Under the pieces are notes generated by a model. It had not been told where the DNA came from and searched no databases. It was given only the letters and a program-made list of their open reading frames with translations. Position numbers and translations under genes: made by a program. A stretch of DNA of 64,000 nt from Moringa oleifera (lineage: Eukaryota > Streptophyta > Magnoliopsida > Brassicales > Moringaceae), in contig JAJFZO010000447.1 in assembly GCA_021397835.1 (NCBI GenBank), forward strand, positions 806,001 through 870,000, given 5' to 3'. Below are positions 38,984 through 50,202 of this stretch, in pieces; positions within the stretch are counted from its first letter, which is position 1, and each line of letters opens with the position of its first letter.

Positions 38984-39199
38984 ATCCCTCAACCCCTCTG
39001 TTCTCTCCTCTTACCTATCATTTATCCTTTCAACCCTTGGCTCAACCATCTCTACCTTTATATCATCCTTCACACCATCTCTCTTAGCTTCTCTCCTCTC
39101 TTTCCTATCCTTACTATCCTCTTTACCCTTTTCTTTCCTTTCCATTCTACCTTCTTCTCTTTTCTCCCTTTTCCTTTCTCTTTTTGTCTTTTTTTTACT
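38984..39199 (+). repeat. Pyrimidine-rich tract
   Basis: About 215 bp that is overwhelmingly C and T on the plus strand, with loosely repeated words such as CTTTCC, CCTCTT and TTCTCC. It produces long but biologically empty open frames on both strands. Confidence 0.8.
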
Positions 39200-39211
39200 C
39201 ATTATGAATAG

Positions 39212-40554
39212 AACATTTAAAAATTACTCAAATGTTTACTAGTTTTGCAGTCAACAAAAGAATGTTAAATTTACCTTATGCACTACTTTGATGTGCCTCT
39301 TAGCAAAAACATGCTTCTCTTCATGCTACCTATCTTTATCATTATTATCAAATGTAGCATATAAAGGTACCTAATTACCAATGTTGCCCAACTAAATGCT
39401 TACTCCCACACATAGAAATGAATTAATGGTGAATAAATCTTGGTAATATGGAGTATCAATCTCCTCTTAGATGACTTGATACTTGGCAGAGCCAACATCT
39501 AACCACATATACACAAGTGATAGAATTCATTGTTTTAGATAAGAAAAGTAAAACAAATGAAGAAGAAACAATAATAAAAATGAACTTACAGTATTCATGA
39601 ATACTTTTATAAAGAAATTAGTTATGGATACTATTTTAAATGACTAGTGCAAAATCCAAAGAATCAAATTTTTTGACACCTTAACTACCATAGAAGAGCC
39701 AAGGAATAAAATAATCTCAAAATTAAAAATTTGCATCAAAACAAAACCAAGTTAGTTTTCTCAAACGGAAAAGGTCTACATCAAAATAATTAATGAAAAA
39801 ACATATGTTGCCTTAAAGGCCCATACAAACCTATACAAGTTATGGCATATCACCTCATCCTCAGAAGTACGATTTGCCACAATTTTGCTAAATCTTACTA
39901 TATTATTATAGTACAATATAATCCCTATAGTAACTTATTAAATATACCTAAATCCTTTAGTATGTGCAAAACCCATGGAGGATAACATGCCTTTATCTAA
40001 ACCCATCAACTGCTCATAAAACATATATATTAAAGATAAGTTAAGTATATTTATGGCTCCTCGAATGCCCCTTTATGCAAAATATATTTTAAATAATCTT
40101 AATTAAGCTTATCTCTATCAAGAAAGTGTCTTCCTACAAGGTTAGGTTGAAAATTGAGATATTTGTTAATGTTAAGCAGGTCCTGAAGCCTTAGCCCAAT
40201 AATCAAACAAAACTCTATAGGACTAAACCTAACCTTTTATCTCCTCCTTCCCTCTAACAAAAAGACCATCTCATTGCTACGATTTTATTTTGCCTTATAC
40301 AGTAGCAAAGCATGCACAATTTTGCCATTGAACCTCATGTCTAACATTGACATAAAATGCCCATGACTACTCTTGAAAATGTCCAACATCTAACTATCAT
40401 TAATAAAATTTATCAATACTTATCTAATTATGATCAATGCATCAGTATTATAGTTTTTAGTGATATGAACTTTAGCTTTGGCTTTAATAATTTTGTCATT
40501 TGCAAACACATAACACATAATTGTCAACCAAATTCTAAAGCATAGAAATAATAC
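39212..40554. other. Unrecognised intergenic sequence
   Basis: Base composition is slightly more balanced than its surroundings, but neither strand gave a recognisable family. It may be decayed transposon sequence. Confidence 0.4.
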
Positions 40555-41070
40555 GCAAACTCATTCAGCTTGATGACACAAATAAATTAGCTCAATCATA
40601 TAAATTAATTAATCTCAATAACAACTAGTAATTTATCTCGTAACATAAAGATAAATAACTCAAAAAACTAATTCACCTCAATAACACAACAAATTCAGCT
40701 TGACACCAAAACTAATTCACTCAACAACACAAACTAATTCATCTTGAAAACATGGCAAATCGATCTTGACAAGACAAGCTAATTCATCTCGATAATAAAT
40801 ATTTTTTCTCGATAACAATTGATAATTTGTTTTGACAACACAAATAAATAGCTTGACAAACTAATTCAGCTCAGCATTACACAAATAAATAGCTCGTCAA
40901 CACATTAATAAATAGCTCAACAGATAAAATTTAGTTTAACAAAGTAAAGTTTATTTCAACAAAAGCAAAAATCTAGTTCAATAAAAAAAAACATAGCTTG
41001 ATAGAATGCTACATTTTGTCTCGATAATGATAACATTTTAACATGATTACATGAAATATTTAGCTCAACC
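40555..41070. repeat. Degenerate minisatellite
   Basis: Words of the type AATTCAGCTTGACAACACAAA and AAATAGCTCAACA recur every 20-30 bp across about 500 bp, with heavy substitution and length change. There is no coding signal. Confidence 0.65.
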
Positions 41071-42633
41071 ACAGAATTCAAAGTATCTTGATGATGGATT
41101 TTGGGCACAAACCCAACCATAGCAAAAACACACGAGACTAAAGTGCATGCTTTGTTCACAACTCTTTTAGTTTATATGGCAAAAAAAAAGGTGAAAAAAC
41201 AAAAATAAAGTCATCTATCACCACGTAAAACAGAAAACAAACATTATTCAATGCAAGTTCATACATAGTCATAACAAGTGATTAAAAAAAGCCACAAAAA
41301 TCAAAAAAAAAAAAAAGATGATAACCATTTCGCATATTCTAGATATTCGTAAGATAAAAAAAAATAACTATAAACTAGCCTTTTACTGAATAATCTTATT
41401 TGCAAAGATGATTAGGTGGCAAAATAAAATAATATGTTACAGATTTGTTAAGAAAGTAAGAGAGAATGAGAGAAAATGAGAAAGTATATAGATTTTTTCG
41501 TATGCTAAAAAGAAGAAAAAACTAAACGGTTCAGTGGCTTTCAAATTAATATTTCAAATCAATGGCATGTTACATAATTTTCTTTGGTTGGTAAGGATAT
41601 TTTTGTTTAAAATTTTAAAAAAAAAACTAAAAACTTAAAATAATACTTTGATTGTTTTCATAATTATCCTTCCATCCTTCTATGAAAGGCTACATAAAAA
41701 TTTTTCTCTAAAAAGGAACTCATAAGTCAAATTTTATTTAAATATGAAAGATAAACTTGAAATAAATTGTAAATTTAATTTTTTATTTTCAAATATTTTA
41801 AGAATAAACGTACTTTTAATTTTTTCGTATTATTTGATCTAATATTTAGTTTAAACCAAATTTAAAACCTAAATATACAATTAATTTCATCGATATATCA
41901 ATTGATAGATTTAAATTTAAAATAACTATAATCTAAAATATTTTTTTATATTTATCCATAATAATATAAATGCACTATGATTTCCTCAAGTCCATTAGCT
42001 CCCAAAACGAAAACTTGAGCCTTACAAAATATAACTAAATTCTCAATGTTGGAACAATATATGAGAGTTACTACAAATGTTACTTAGTCTTATCTCCTAT
42101 AAACAAATTTCATTAAAATTAAAGAGAACAAGATTTGGTGAGTTGCATGTGATATGTTAGGATACAATGCAAAACTATCTACTTTTTAATGAATATAGAA
42201 ACTACACTAAAAAGAATATGGAGATTTTATAACCCAAGATTTTTAATGTATATGTGTACATATATCAATTAATAACAAAAAAAAATGGGATGCTTTAAGA
42301 AAAGTGAAATTGTTCCTCCAAAAAAATTGTAAAAACCAAAAAAAAAAAAGTATATCTATATATATATATATATATTGAAAATTGGTCAATTAAAAAATAA
42401 ATAACTTAAATTCTTAAAAAATGAGAGAGTAAATATTTGCAACAGAACGAGAAATCATGCATGAGTTTAATTTTCTTGGGGGAACATCTTTCAGAGTTTT
42501 AACTGTTTAATTTCATTTTGGATATGGTGCAGACTGCAGAGCAGGAAGTCTGAAGCAGCAGATAACTCGTACAGAGCGGGGTACGAGCATCGTGAGCCCT
42601 GGAGCGAACAGTGTGTTTCCCTTTTAAGGTTAC
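41071..42633. other. Intergenic region upstream of the PsbP-domain gene
   Basis: AT-rich, with an (AT)n run near 42,353-42,375. From about 42,530 the composition becomes GC-richer (42,530-42,633), the probable leader and proximal promoter of the PsbP-domain gene. Confidence 0.5.
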
Positions 42634-45600
42634 ATGGCCTTGCAAACTTGCATATCCCTGCCCAACCAGTGCGCTAACCCATACAACCGAAGCCACTCTA
42701 CAAAATTCTCTTCTCCAAAAGCTCTACTCTCTATAACACCACCCAAAGTTTGTCTTCTTTCGCAAAACCACATCCCGGAGACCGTCAATGGCCTTAACAA
42801 AGCTGCAGAACCAGCTTCACTTTGCTTCAGCCGGAGAAACCTCAGTTTCTCAATTCTCGCATTACTCTTTAATGGATTTTTACCAAATACTTCCAGAGCT
42901 ATGTTAGACCAAGAATTGGAGCTTCAAAGGTACACGGATTTCAAGGAGGGTTTTACTCTCCTCAGACCCGCCTCTTGGATTAAGGTGTCTGCCCTATTGC
43001 CATAAAATAATGTTTCTATATTTATGTATGTACGTGCGTTTAGTCTCATTTTTCTCTGACATATGTGCTATCTAAACATGTGGTGACAATTTATATGGTG
43101 ATAAGGTTGACAAAGCAGGGGCAACTGTTCTGTTTGAGGAAGCGAATAAAGGGAGCAATAATATTGGGATTGTGGTAAATCCAGTTCGTCTTGCAAACCT
43201 CGGAGAATTTGGAAGCCCTCAGTTTGTGGTTGATAAACTTATTAAAGCTGAGAAGCTCAAGGTATTCTTTTTTACTTTTTAAAGGCTGATCCTAAAGTTT
43301 TAAAGGTTTCATTTTAGTAATGTCTCTGTAAATTGTTCTTTGGTGTTTTTAATAAGTGATTTTATAACTTATTTGCGTTTAACTGAAATTCTTAATTCAC
43401 TAACAAAAGGAATATACTGATGGAAGTAAAAATATCTCTAGGAACCATGATGCAGATTTTGAAATGTAAGTCAAAATATTTTATATAAGATAGTTCTAGT
43501 CTTTAAAAATTTTGTATAATGAATCATGAACAATATTGCTACACTATTTCCTCTCCATGAGCCTTAGAAATGAAATTCTGGAATTGAACTTTGGAAAGTT
43601 TTCATGTTGAAATTTGAAGACATATATAGAGAGCCAAATATATATGTAGAAAAGAAAGAAGGCAACGAAAAAGTTTCTTTATTTACTATTGGTGAGCATT
43701 TAGGAAGTGATGCAGGTATTGAACTATGGTGAGTTAAAAATCTAAAATATTTGATGAGAAAGAGTGAGAACTTGAGGAAGTGTGATTGTGTCTCTGATGA
43801 ACTAAGTGATTTTAAAATATTGCTTTATATACTTTGTGTAAAGATGTTGTGAGAAGTTATTGATCCTCCTTTGATGCAGTCTTGTATCTTTTCTCTTTCT
43901 TTGTTTCTTTTCTTCCGACTATTTGTTTTTCCAAAGCTCTAGCCCAATTCAATTGAAGAGGAAGAACTTCATCATATAAGACAATGTGGCTGCTAGGCAC
44001 CGGATACAACTGGACCTGTAAAAAGTTTGATAAGTGCTTTGCTTCAGACCAAAACATGCTTCCATTTCTTAATTACTTGATAGAGGAAGAATAAAAGTGT
44101 TATTCATTTCAATAGGAGCAATTCATCTGCCTAGTTAAAAATCATAATCCTTGAAAGTTAACTTGCATTTGCGCCTCTGGCTTAAGATTCACAAACCCAT
44201 CTCGAAAAGCTTGTAGAGGTGCTTATCCTTTTCTTTTCTGAAACACAAACCCGTGTTTACTTGGAAACACTAACTGAGAGAAAAGCATGGGAACATGGAA
44301 CAAGATGAACTACCGTGGTTGAGAACAATATTGTGTTTACTTGAAACACCGAGGAGAGGGAGGATAAGAACATGAAATAGGAAGAACTGCCATGGTTAAT
44401 GAGCATTTTCATACTCTAACATTGGAATCCTAGAATTAAATAGCTATGCAAGTATTACCACAAGCCTGACAATTTCAAGTTGTTACATGAGTAATGTGCA
44501 AATGTCATATAGCATAAGATGTTTAGATTCTGTTTCAGTGTCATTGTTATCATCCCCTCACCTGGCAGCCGTTAGGCTAAGATGTAGCATCTTTCTCGTT
44601 AATGGATTAAAAGGATGAGCAAGAAAGTAGAAGGTAACATTTTGAAGTCATCTGTTTTGCTTAGTTGGGCTCCTTTTGCTCAGTAGAAACAATTGCCATT
44701 TGAGAACCGAAGATACTTGTCTAACTGAAATACAACCACCAAAGGATTTTGGGAATTTGCATAACCCTTGATGGTGTGGATCCATAATAGAGAATGCTGC
44801 CTTATAGAAAATAAATCATCATTGCGACTTGTACTGCAAATTGTGCTTATTTCCATGAAATGATGTTCTGTTGGTAATATGGTGTCAATTTTAATGACGA
44901 CTCTTGTTATGGTGTCACAGACAACAATAGATTCATGAAAAAGGATATTGATACAGAACATATCAGGGAACTAATATTCTGTGAGAGTCCGTATTCATCT
45001 GCAAATAATTGTGGAGTTCATGACCCATGTTGAAATTGAAATCCTTGGTCTTGTGTGAGTGTATGCACTGGTCTTCTTATTTGTCTTGTAATCAAATAAT
45101 GTTTTCCATAAATAGAAGGCGTTTGATGGCATTGTGCAATGGATCACATCTGCTCAAGCATTCTTTTTTACCCCATGAAAATTGACGTCTGTCTTTTTCT
45201 TTTTCTTAACCAATTGTGTCTACATAAGTTCTAAAACTACGTAGATGCTGTAGGTAAGTCTTTAATTACGAATAAGTGATATTGGTGTAGCTGGCTTTTA
45301 ACAATTTTGGATCACAGTTTTGTAGAATACTCCTTTCTTTTACAGATTAATTACTGGAGATTTGATTTGAGAGGGGGGTGGGGAAGGGGGGAGGGGAAAG
45401 GGGGCTAAAGACCTTATTGACACAGCAGAGTTTTCTTTTGGTTAGTTAAAACTCTCTTAAGCAAGATTTTGAGCCTAATAATATCTGGAGGAGGTAAAAA
45501 GTCTCACTGAAAACTATTTGTTGTACTGAGGCCCTCGTCTTTTCCAGGCAATTATATATGACATACTTTGAGACCTATTTTTCTCTCCAAAACTTCATAA

Positions 45601-46228
45601 AACCCTTCCAGTAACTGTTAGATGTTGTTAAAAGACCACAACTAAGCTCCTTGTATCTTTGGGTTTGTTCATTGGTGTCTTCAATTTTAGTGACTGCAAG
45701 CATGGGCATGCATTTTATTAAGTATTAGGACCATCAACATCTTTGACACTACAATGACAAGTTCAATTTCTCAAGATAAAAGATCCAACAAAGCTTTGGG
45801 TGGAACAACAATGAAAGTTGAGTGCTTATTCATCTCCTTGATTCTGCTTACACAACCTGCTGAATAGTGCTGATTAACAATGGCAATTATTTTTCTATGT
45901 CAATCCTAATGTTTGCATAGGAATGTTACAGAATGTTGTTATTTTCGTAAGTTCTGTTGTTGTGCAGGAAAGTACGAAAGATGCTGAGGTAATTGGAGTT
46001 GCAGAGAGATCTGGTCAGGGAGGTGTACAGGTATATGAATTTCAGTATAAAGTTGATAGCACTAGGGGAGGAATGAAGAGAATTTTTTCAGCTGCTTTTG
46101 TGGCCTCTAAGAAACTCTACCTCCTCAATATTTCTCACTCAGACAGGCCAGAGAGCCCACTTGATACCCATACAAGAATGATGTTAGAAGAAGTGCTTCA
46201 CTCCTTTGATGCAGCACCTATGACATAA
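42634..46228 (+). CDS. PPD2: Thylakoid-lumen PsbP domain-containing protein, probably PPD2
   Basis: Exons 42,634-42,984; 43,106-43,261 and 45,968-46,228 join in phase to 255 residues. The first 60 residues are Ser/Pro/Asn-rich, as in a chloroplast transit peptide. RRNLSFSILALLF (from 67) is a twin-arginine lumenal signal, with likely cleavage after SRA near residue 89. The mature part is a PsbP fold: YTDFKEGFTLLRPASWIKVD, IGIVVNPVRLANLGEFGSPQ, YEFQYKVDSTRGGMKRIFSA, and the C-terminal helix RMMLEEVLHSFDA. PsbP-like proteins serve photosystem II or other lumenal assembly roles; PPD2's exact role is not established. Which PPD member this is rests on remembered similarity; the PsbP family call is firmer. 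Intron 2 is 2.7 kb and carries a strong G-quadruplex motif. Confidence 0.85.
43262..45967 (+). other. Large intron 2 of the PsbP-domain gene
   Basis: It contains a possible alternative exon (43,410-43,465), an unexplained antisense open stretch at 43,857-44,057, another at 44,680-44,961, and a run of five G-tracts at 45,373-45,404. Confidence 0.6.
45373..45404 (+). other. G-quadruplex motif
   Basis: G-runs of 6, 4, 6, 4 and 5 are separated by 1-3 bases. This meets the usual intramolecular G-quadruplex pattern with one tract to spare. It lies on the transcribed-sense strand of PPD2 intron 2. Confidence 0.85.
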
Positions 46229-46525
46229 CAAGGCACAATTTTTCAGGATAATGACTTCATATTTTAGGCTTCTGCTCGCACCTTTACTCAGGTACTGCTA
46301 CCTGGTAATCCTTTGTCCAATTTATTCATTTATATCCTTTTTCTTTTTGGATGAATGAATTCAATTATATCAAATGTAAAGAGCCTTCTGACACTTGGAA
46401 ATTTGTAACTTCCATTTTATCTGCTCGTTTATAGTAAATTTTATCATGATATTCTTTCTTTCCTGTTACCTGCAATTTTAAAACTAATTTGTGGGTGGTG
46501 TCAAAGTTGGCTGATGGTTACTGTA

Positions 46526-47209
46526 TTATGGGATTAAAGCTCTTGAAGCCATTAGATTTTCAATATGACGATCACAGGTTCCCATGTCAGCACCATCTAG
46601 AAGCATTAATTGAATGCCTGATCTTATGCAGTCATATTTATGCCGAAGTATATGCTTTGCCATGAGTGATGACATTTTTTTAAGATCAGGTTCCTGCAAC
46701 AGAGAAGCATTCTTTATCATTTATTTCAATGTTAAGGTGAAAGGGGTTGAGTACCATGAATAAAATCTCAAACCAGCAACATTCTACACATCAATATCAA
46801 ACAGGCAAATGGCCTGAAGAAGGGGAAAGTTATGGCAGATGATTATCCTTCTTTATATCTGTGATACTTGACTGAGGTCTCTTTAGCTGTTCTTAATTTA
46901 AGTTGAATCCAGATATGTGTAAGCACAGATTGTTCGTGATACCTTGTTATCGTGTTTTATTGTCCTTTGTGGATTGACCCACCAAGAAAATGATAAAATC
47001 GACTCAGGCAAGTGACACTTAATATCTTGATCCTACATGCATGCTTCAAAATCATTATGGATGAAAACTGGGTTTTTTTCTTTTGCCATTAACCATTGCA
47101 AATATTTTCCCAATCATCAATAGAAGCTTGTCCAACTCTTCAGGATTTGCAAGTACCTGGTTGGCTGCTGCAGCTTGCAACGAAATTCTTAAATGGACAT
47201 CTGGGTTCC
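46526..47209 (-). pseudogene. Unrecognised two-exon gene fragment
   Basis: On the minus strand, 47,157-47,209 reads NPDVHLRISLQAAAANQ and ends CAG/GTACTTG. After an intron, 46,526-46,693 opens behind CTCTGTTGCAG and reads EPDLKKMSSLMAKHILRHKY, continuing CIRSGIQLMLLDGADMGTCD to RALIP and a TAA stop. Both splice sites are in phase, and codon use and composition look coding rather than random. I do not recognise the family. Upstream exons would have to lie beyond 47,300, where the BAT1 5' region starts and nothing similar is seen, so this is probably the 3' remnant of a broken gene. A small, unannotated gene is the alternative. The reading frame of the first exon stays open up to about 47,297, so its 5' edge is uncertain. 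Confidence 0.5.
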
Positions 47210-47542
47210 CTTTTGAAATGCAGTTAAAAAAAGATTGCCCTGATTGTTGCCTCTGGGAACTCCCAGAGAAATATGAAAACAATACAACGAGGCGCATGTG
47301 AAAACGTCCAAAGTCAACTCTCTAAACATTTAAATGGATGACGGCTCCCACTAATGCAACTGCAAGAATCCACAATGGATATTCAGCGCCTTCTTTAGGT
47401 CAATCTCTCACCATTCACCTTCACTTGCTGTATGAAGCCACATAGAAAAGAAGTTTGAACTTGAAAACTGGGTACCGTGGGAACATAAAGCATAGCCATT
47501 ATTATACTTGCATGAATCGAGTCAAGAACGAAATATTCAAAC

Positions 47543-50019
47543 ATGGCAGCATTGAACATGGACTTTTATGCTGTAAACAAAGGTAAAAATATGCTAAATA
47601 TAAGCATGACTCGAACCATCACTTCTCTTTCTGAATCCTTCCCTGGGTACTAAGTTTGGCTTTGCTCTTGAGATAGAAAAATCAATTCATACCTGATCTT
47701 GTAGGGTACAAGAACTACCAACCTGCGGAAACACGATTGCAAGAGATGGATTCGGGAGAGAAACGGCTCAATGAACTGGGCTACAAGCAGGAACTCAGAA
47801 GAGAAATGGTTATTCTTGAATTGAATCTTTTGTTATTTATCTTTCGTTTGTTTTATTTAGGAATTGTTTGTGCATATAGGTGTATCTTTCTGTGATAAGT
47901 TTCCTTCTTCCTTGTTGCTTCATCAACTCCTGAAGATTTTCTCCTGCTAATATTAATTTTTCATGTCTTACCTTGACTTCTCTGTTTTTCTTATTGCAGA
48001 CTTTGTTCAAGACTCTTGCCATATCGTTTTCAACGATGACACTTTTCACAGGGATTACTCCCCTTTACGGTTCGAGCCTTATGTATGCAGGTCCTGCTAG
48101 CCTTGTTTGGGGATGGGTGGTTGTATCATTCTTCACGTGGTTTGTTGGAATTGCAATGGCTGAGATCTGCTCCTCTTTTCCTGTTTGTATTCCTTCTTTA
48201 TCTTCCCATTTTTCCCTCTTAACAATCATCATTCTCTTCCCTTGGATTAACTCCTTCGCCATATATAAACAGACAACAGGTTCTCTCTACTTCTGGGCTG
48301 CCCATTTAGCAGGCCCCAGATGGGGTCCATTGGCATCATGGTGCTGTGCTTGGCTAGAAACAATAGGACTCGTTGCTGGCATTGGTACTCAGGTACTTAC
48401 CTAATTAACTCTTTTTCTTACAAAATATCAATCAATATTGGGTGATTAGTTTCTGGTTCAACTAGTGTACTTGGCATCAAAGGCATATGCAGGATCACAG
48501 ACTCTACAGAGCATCATTTTGTTGTGCACTGGAACAAACAAAGGTGGAGGGTACTTTGCACCTAAATGGTTATTCTTATGCATGTACATGGCCCTTACTA
48601 TCATATGGGCGGTCCTCAACACATTTGCATTGGAAGTAATTGCCTTCCTCGACGTAATTTCAATGTGGTGGCAGGTAAGTTATCGACTTGCTTTCTTGCA
48701 TGTTGTTGGATATAAAGTGTTGCTCTATCTTTTAGCTTGTATAAAATATATGCAAATTCTTATAAGTTATGATTCCAAACTACCTTTCATCTGGTACAAA
48801 TCTTACCTATTTTTGCAGGTCATTGGAGGGTTGGTTATAGTTATCATGCTTCCTATGGTTGCACTGACGACAAAGTCAGCTTCATATGTGTTCACACATT
48901 TTGAAATGGGAGCAGGGTCGACAGGAGTATCGGGCAAACCTTATGCAGTTATCCTCTCTTTCCTGGTGAGCCAGTATTCATTGTATGGATATGATGCTGC
49001 AGCTCATTTAACTGAGGAAACAAAAGGAGCTGATAGGAATGGACCTATTGCCATTCTTTCCAGCATTGGAATCATTTCACTGTTTGGCTGGGCTTACATT
49101 TTAGCTCTTACTTTTAGCATTCAGGTGTGTCTCAGTAACCTAGTCGTTTCATTTCCATAAATGTTTCTAAAATTTTCTTGCCTGATATAAATAAATCTCA
49201 TGCTGTTGCTGTTCTTATTCAGGATTTTGGCTATCTTTATGATCCAACCAATGAGACTGCAGGAGCGTTTGTACCAGCTCAAATTCTTTACGATGCGTTC
49301 CATGGGAGGTATCACAACGCTGCCGGAGCAATTATCTTACTGTTTGTCATATGGGGCTCATTCTTCTTTGGAGGACTTTCAATCACTACCAGTGCAGCAA
49401 GAGTGGTAAGTTGCTCCCTTTTCTCATGTTGTCATAAATTGCAGGAAAACTTACTAATCTGATTCTGCACTTCACAAATTTAGAATATTTCATGGAAAGT
49501 TTCTGGTATGTGCTGGCAATGCTTCAGGTGTACGCTCTGTCAAGAGATGGAGGAATTCCCTTCTCGTCCATATGGCGGCAGGTCCATCCAAAGCACAAGG
49601 TTCCCTCAAATGCAGTGTGGCTATGCGCAGCCTTCTGCATTATCCTGGGACTTCCAATCTTGAAAGTAAACGTAGTTTTCACTGCCATAACTTCTATATG
49701 TACCATTGGGTGGGTTGGTGGGTATGCAGTTCCAATCTTTGCGAGAATGGTGATGAAGGAGGAGAACTTCAAAGCTGGGCCATTTTACCTGGGTAGAGCT
49801 AGAGCACCAATCTGCCTAATTGCCTTCCTATGGATCTGCTATACCTGTTCAGTTTTCCTTTTGCCAACTTATTACCCCATTTCCTGGGAAACTTTCAACT
49901 ATGCACCAGTAGCTTTAGGCATCGGCTTGGCTTTGATAATGCTCTGGTGGATCTTAGATGCAAGAAAATGGTTCAAGGGACCTGTTAGGAACATTGATAC
50001 CCAGAACGGGAAAGTGTAA
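47543..50019 (+). CDS. BAT1: BAT1-like amino-acid/GABA permease (APC superfamily)
   Basis: Exons 47,543-47,582; 47,705-47,808; 48,000-48,182; 48,273-48,392; 48,483-48,674; 48,819-49,124; 49,223-49,405 and 49,528-50,019 join in phase to 539 residues. The protein has about 12 hydrophobic segments. Family blocks seen are LNELGYKQEL (from about residue 37) before the first segment, AMAEICSSFP (about 100-109), AGPRWGPLASW, YGYDAAAHLTEETKGADRNG (269-288), YALSRDGGIPFS and a C-terminal RKWF.GP motif. Arabidopsis BAT1 transports several amino acids in both directions and has also been reported as a mitochondrial GABA permease. The start at 47,543 adds about 28 residues over the internal ATG at 47,746; both are in frame. 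Its stop lies 183 bp from the stop of convergent PAD4. Confidence 0.93.
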
Positions 50020-50202
50020 TTTACATCAGAATTCAAATTGCCTTACCTCAATTATTATGCTCTGCGGCTTTTTCAGTTGCATACTCTTCTTAATACCAAT
50101 TCTGCATTTTCTTGGCTAGTCATATGGCAAAGCTACAAGCAGCAGTTTCACTACATACATAAAACATTGCAAGCCTACAGCATTATAATGCTGGAATATG
50201 AA
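50020..50202. other. Short gap between convergent BAT1 and PAD4
   Basis: Only 183 bp separate the two stop codons, so the 3' untranslated regions of the two genes very probably overlap. No obvious AATAAA signal for either gene was seen inside the gap. Confidence 0.7.

Noticed and set aside
39011..39202. Lys/Arg/Glu-rich minus-strand frame
   Set aside because: It is the complement of a pyrimidine-rich tract; low-complexity composition explains the open frame.
44680..44961. 93-codon minus-strand frame in PPD2 intron 2
   Set aside because: No recognisable family or splice sites; not enough to call a nested gene.
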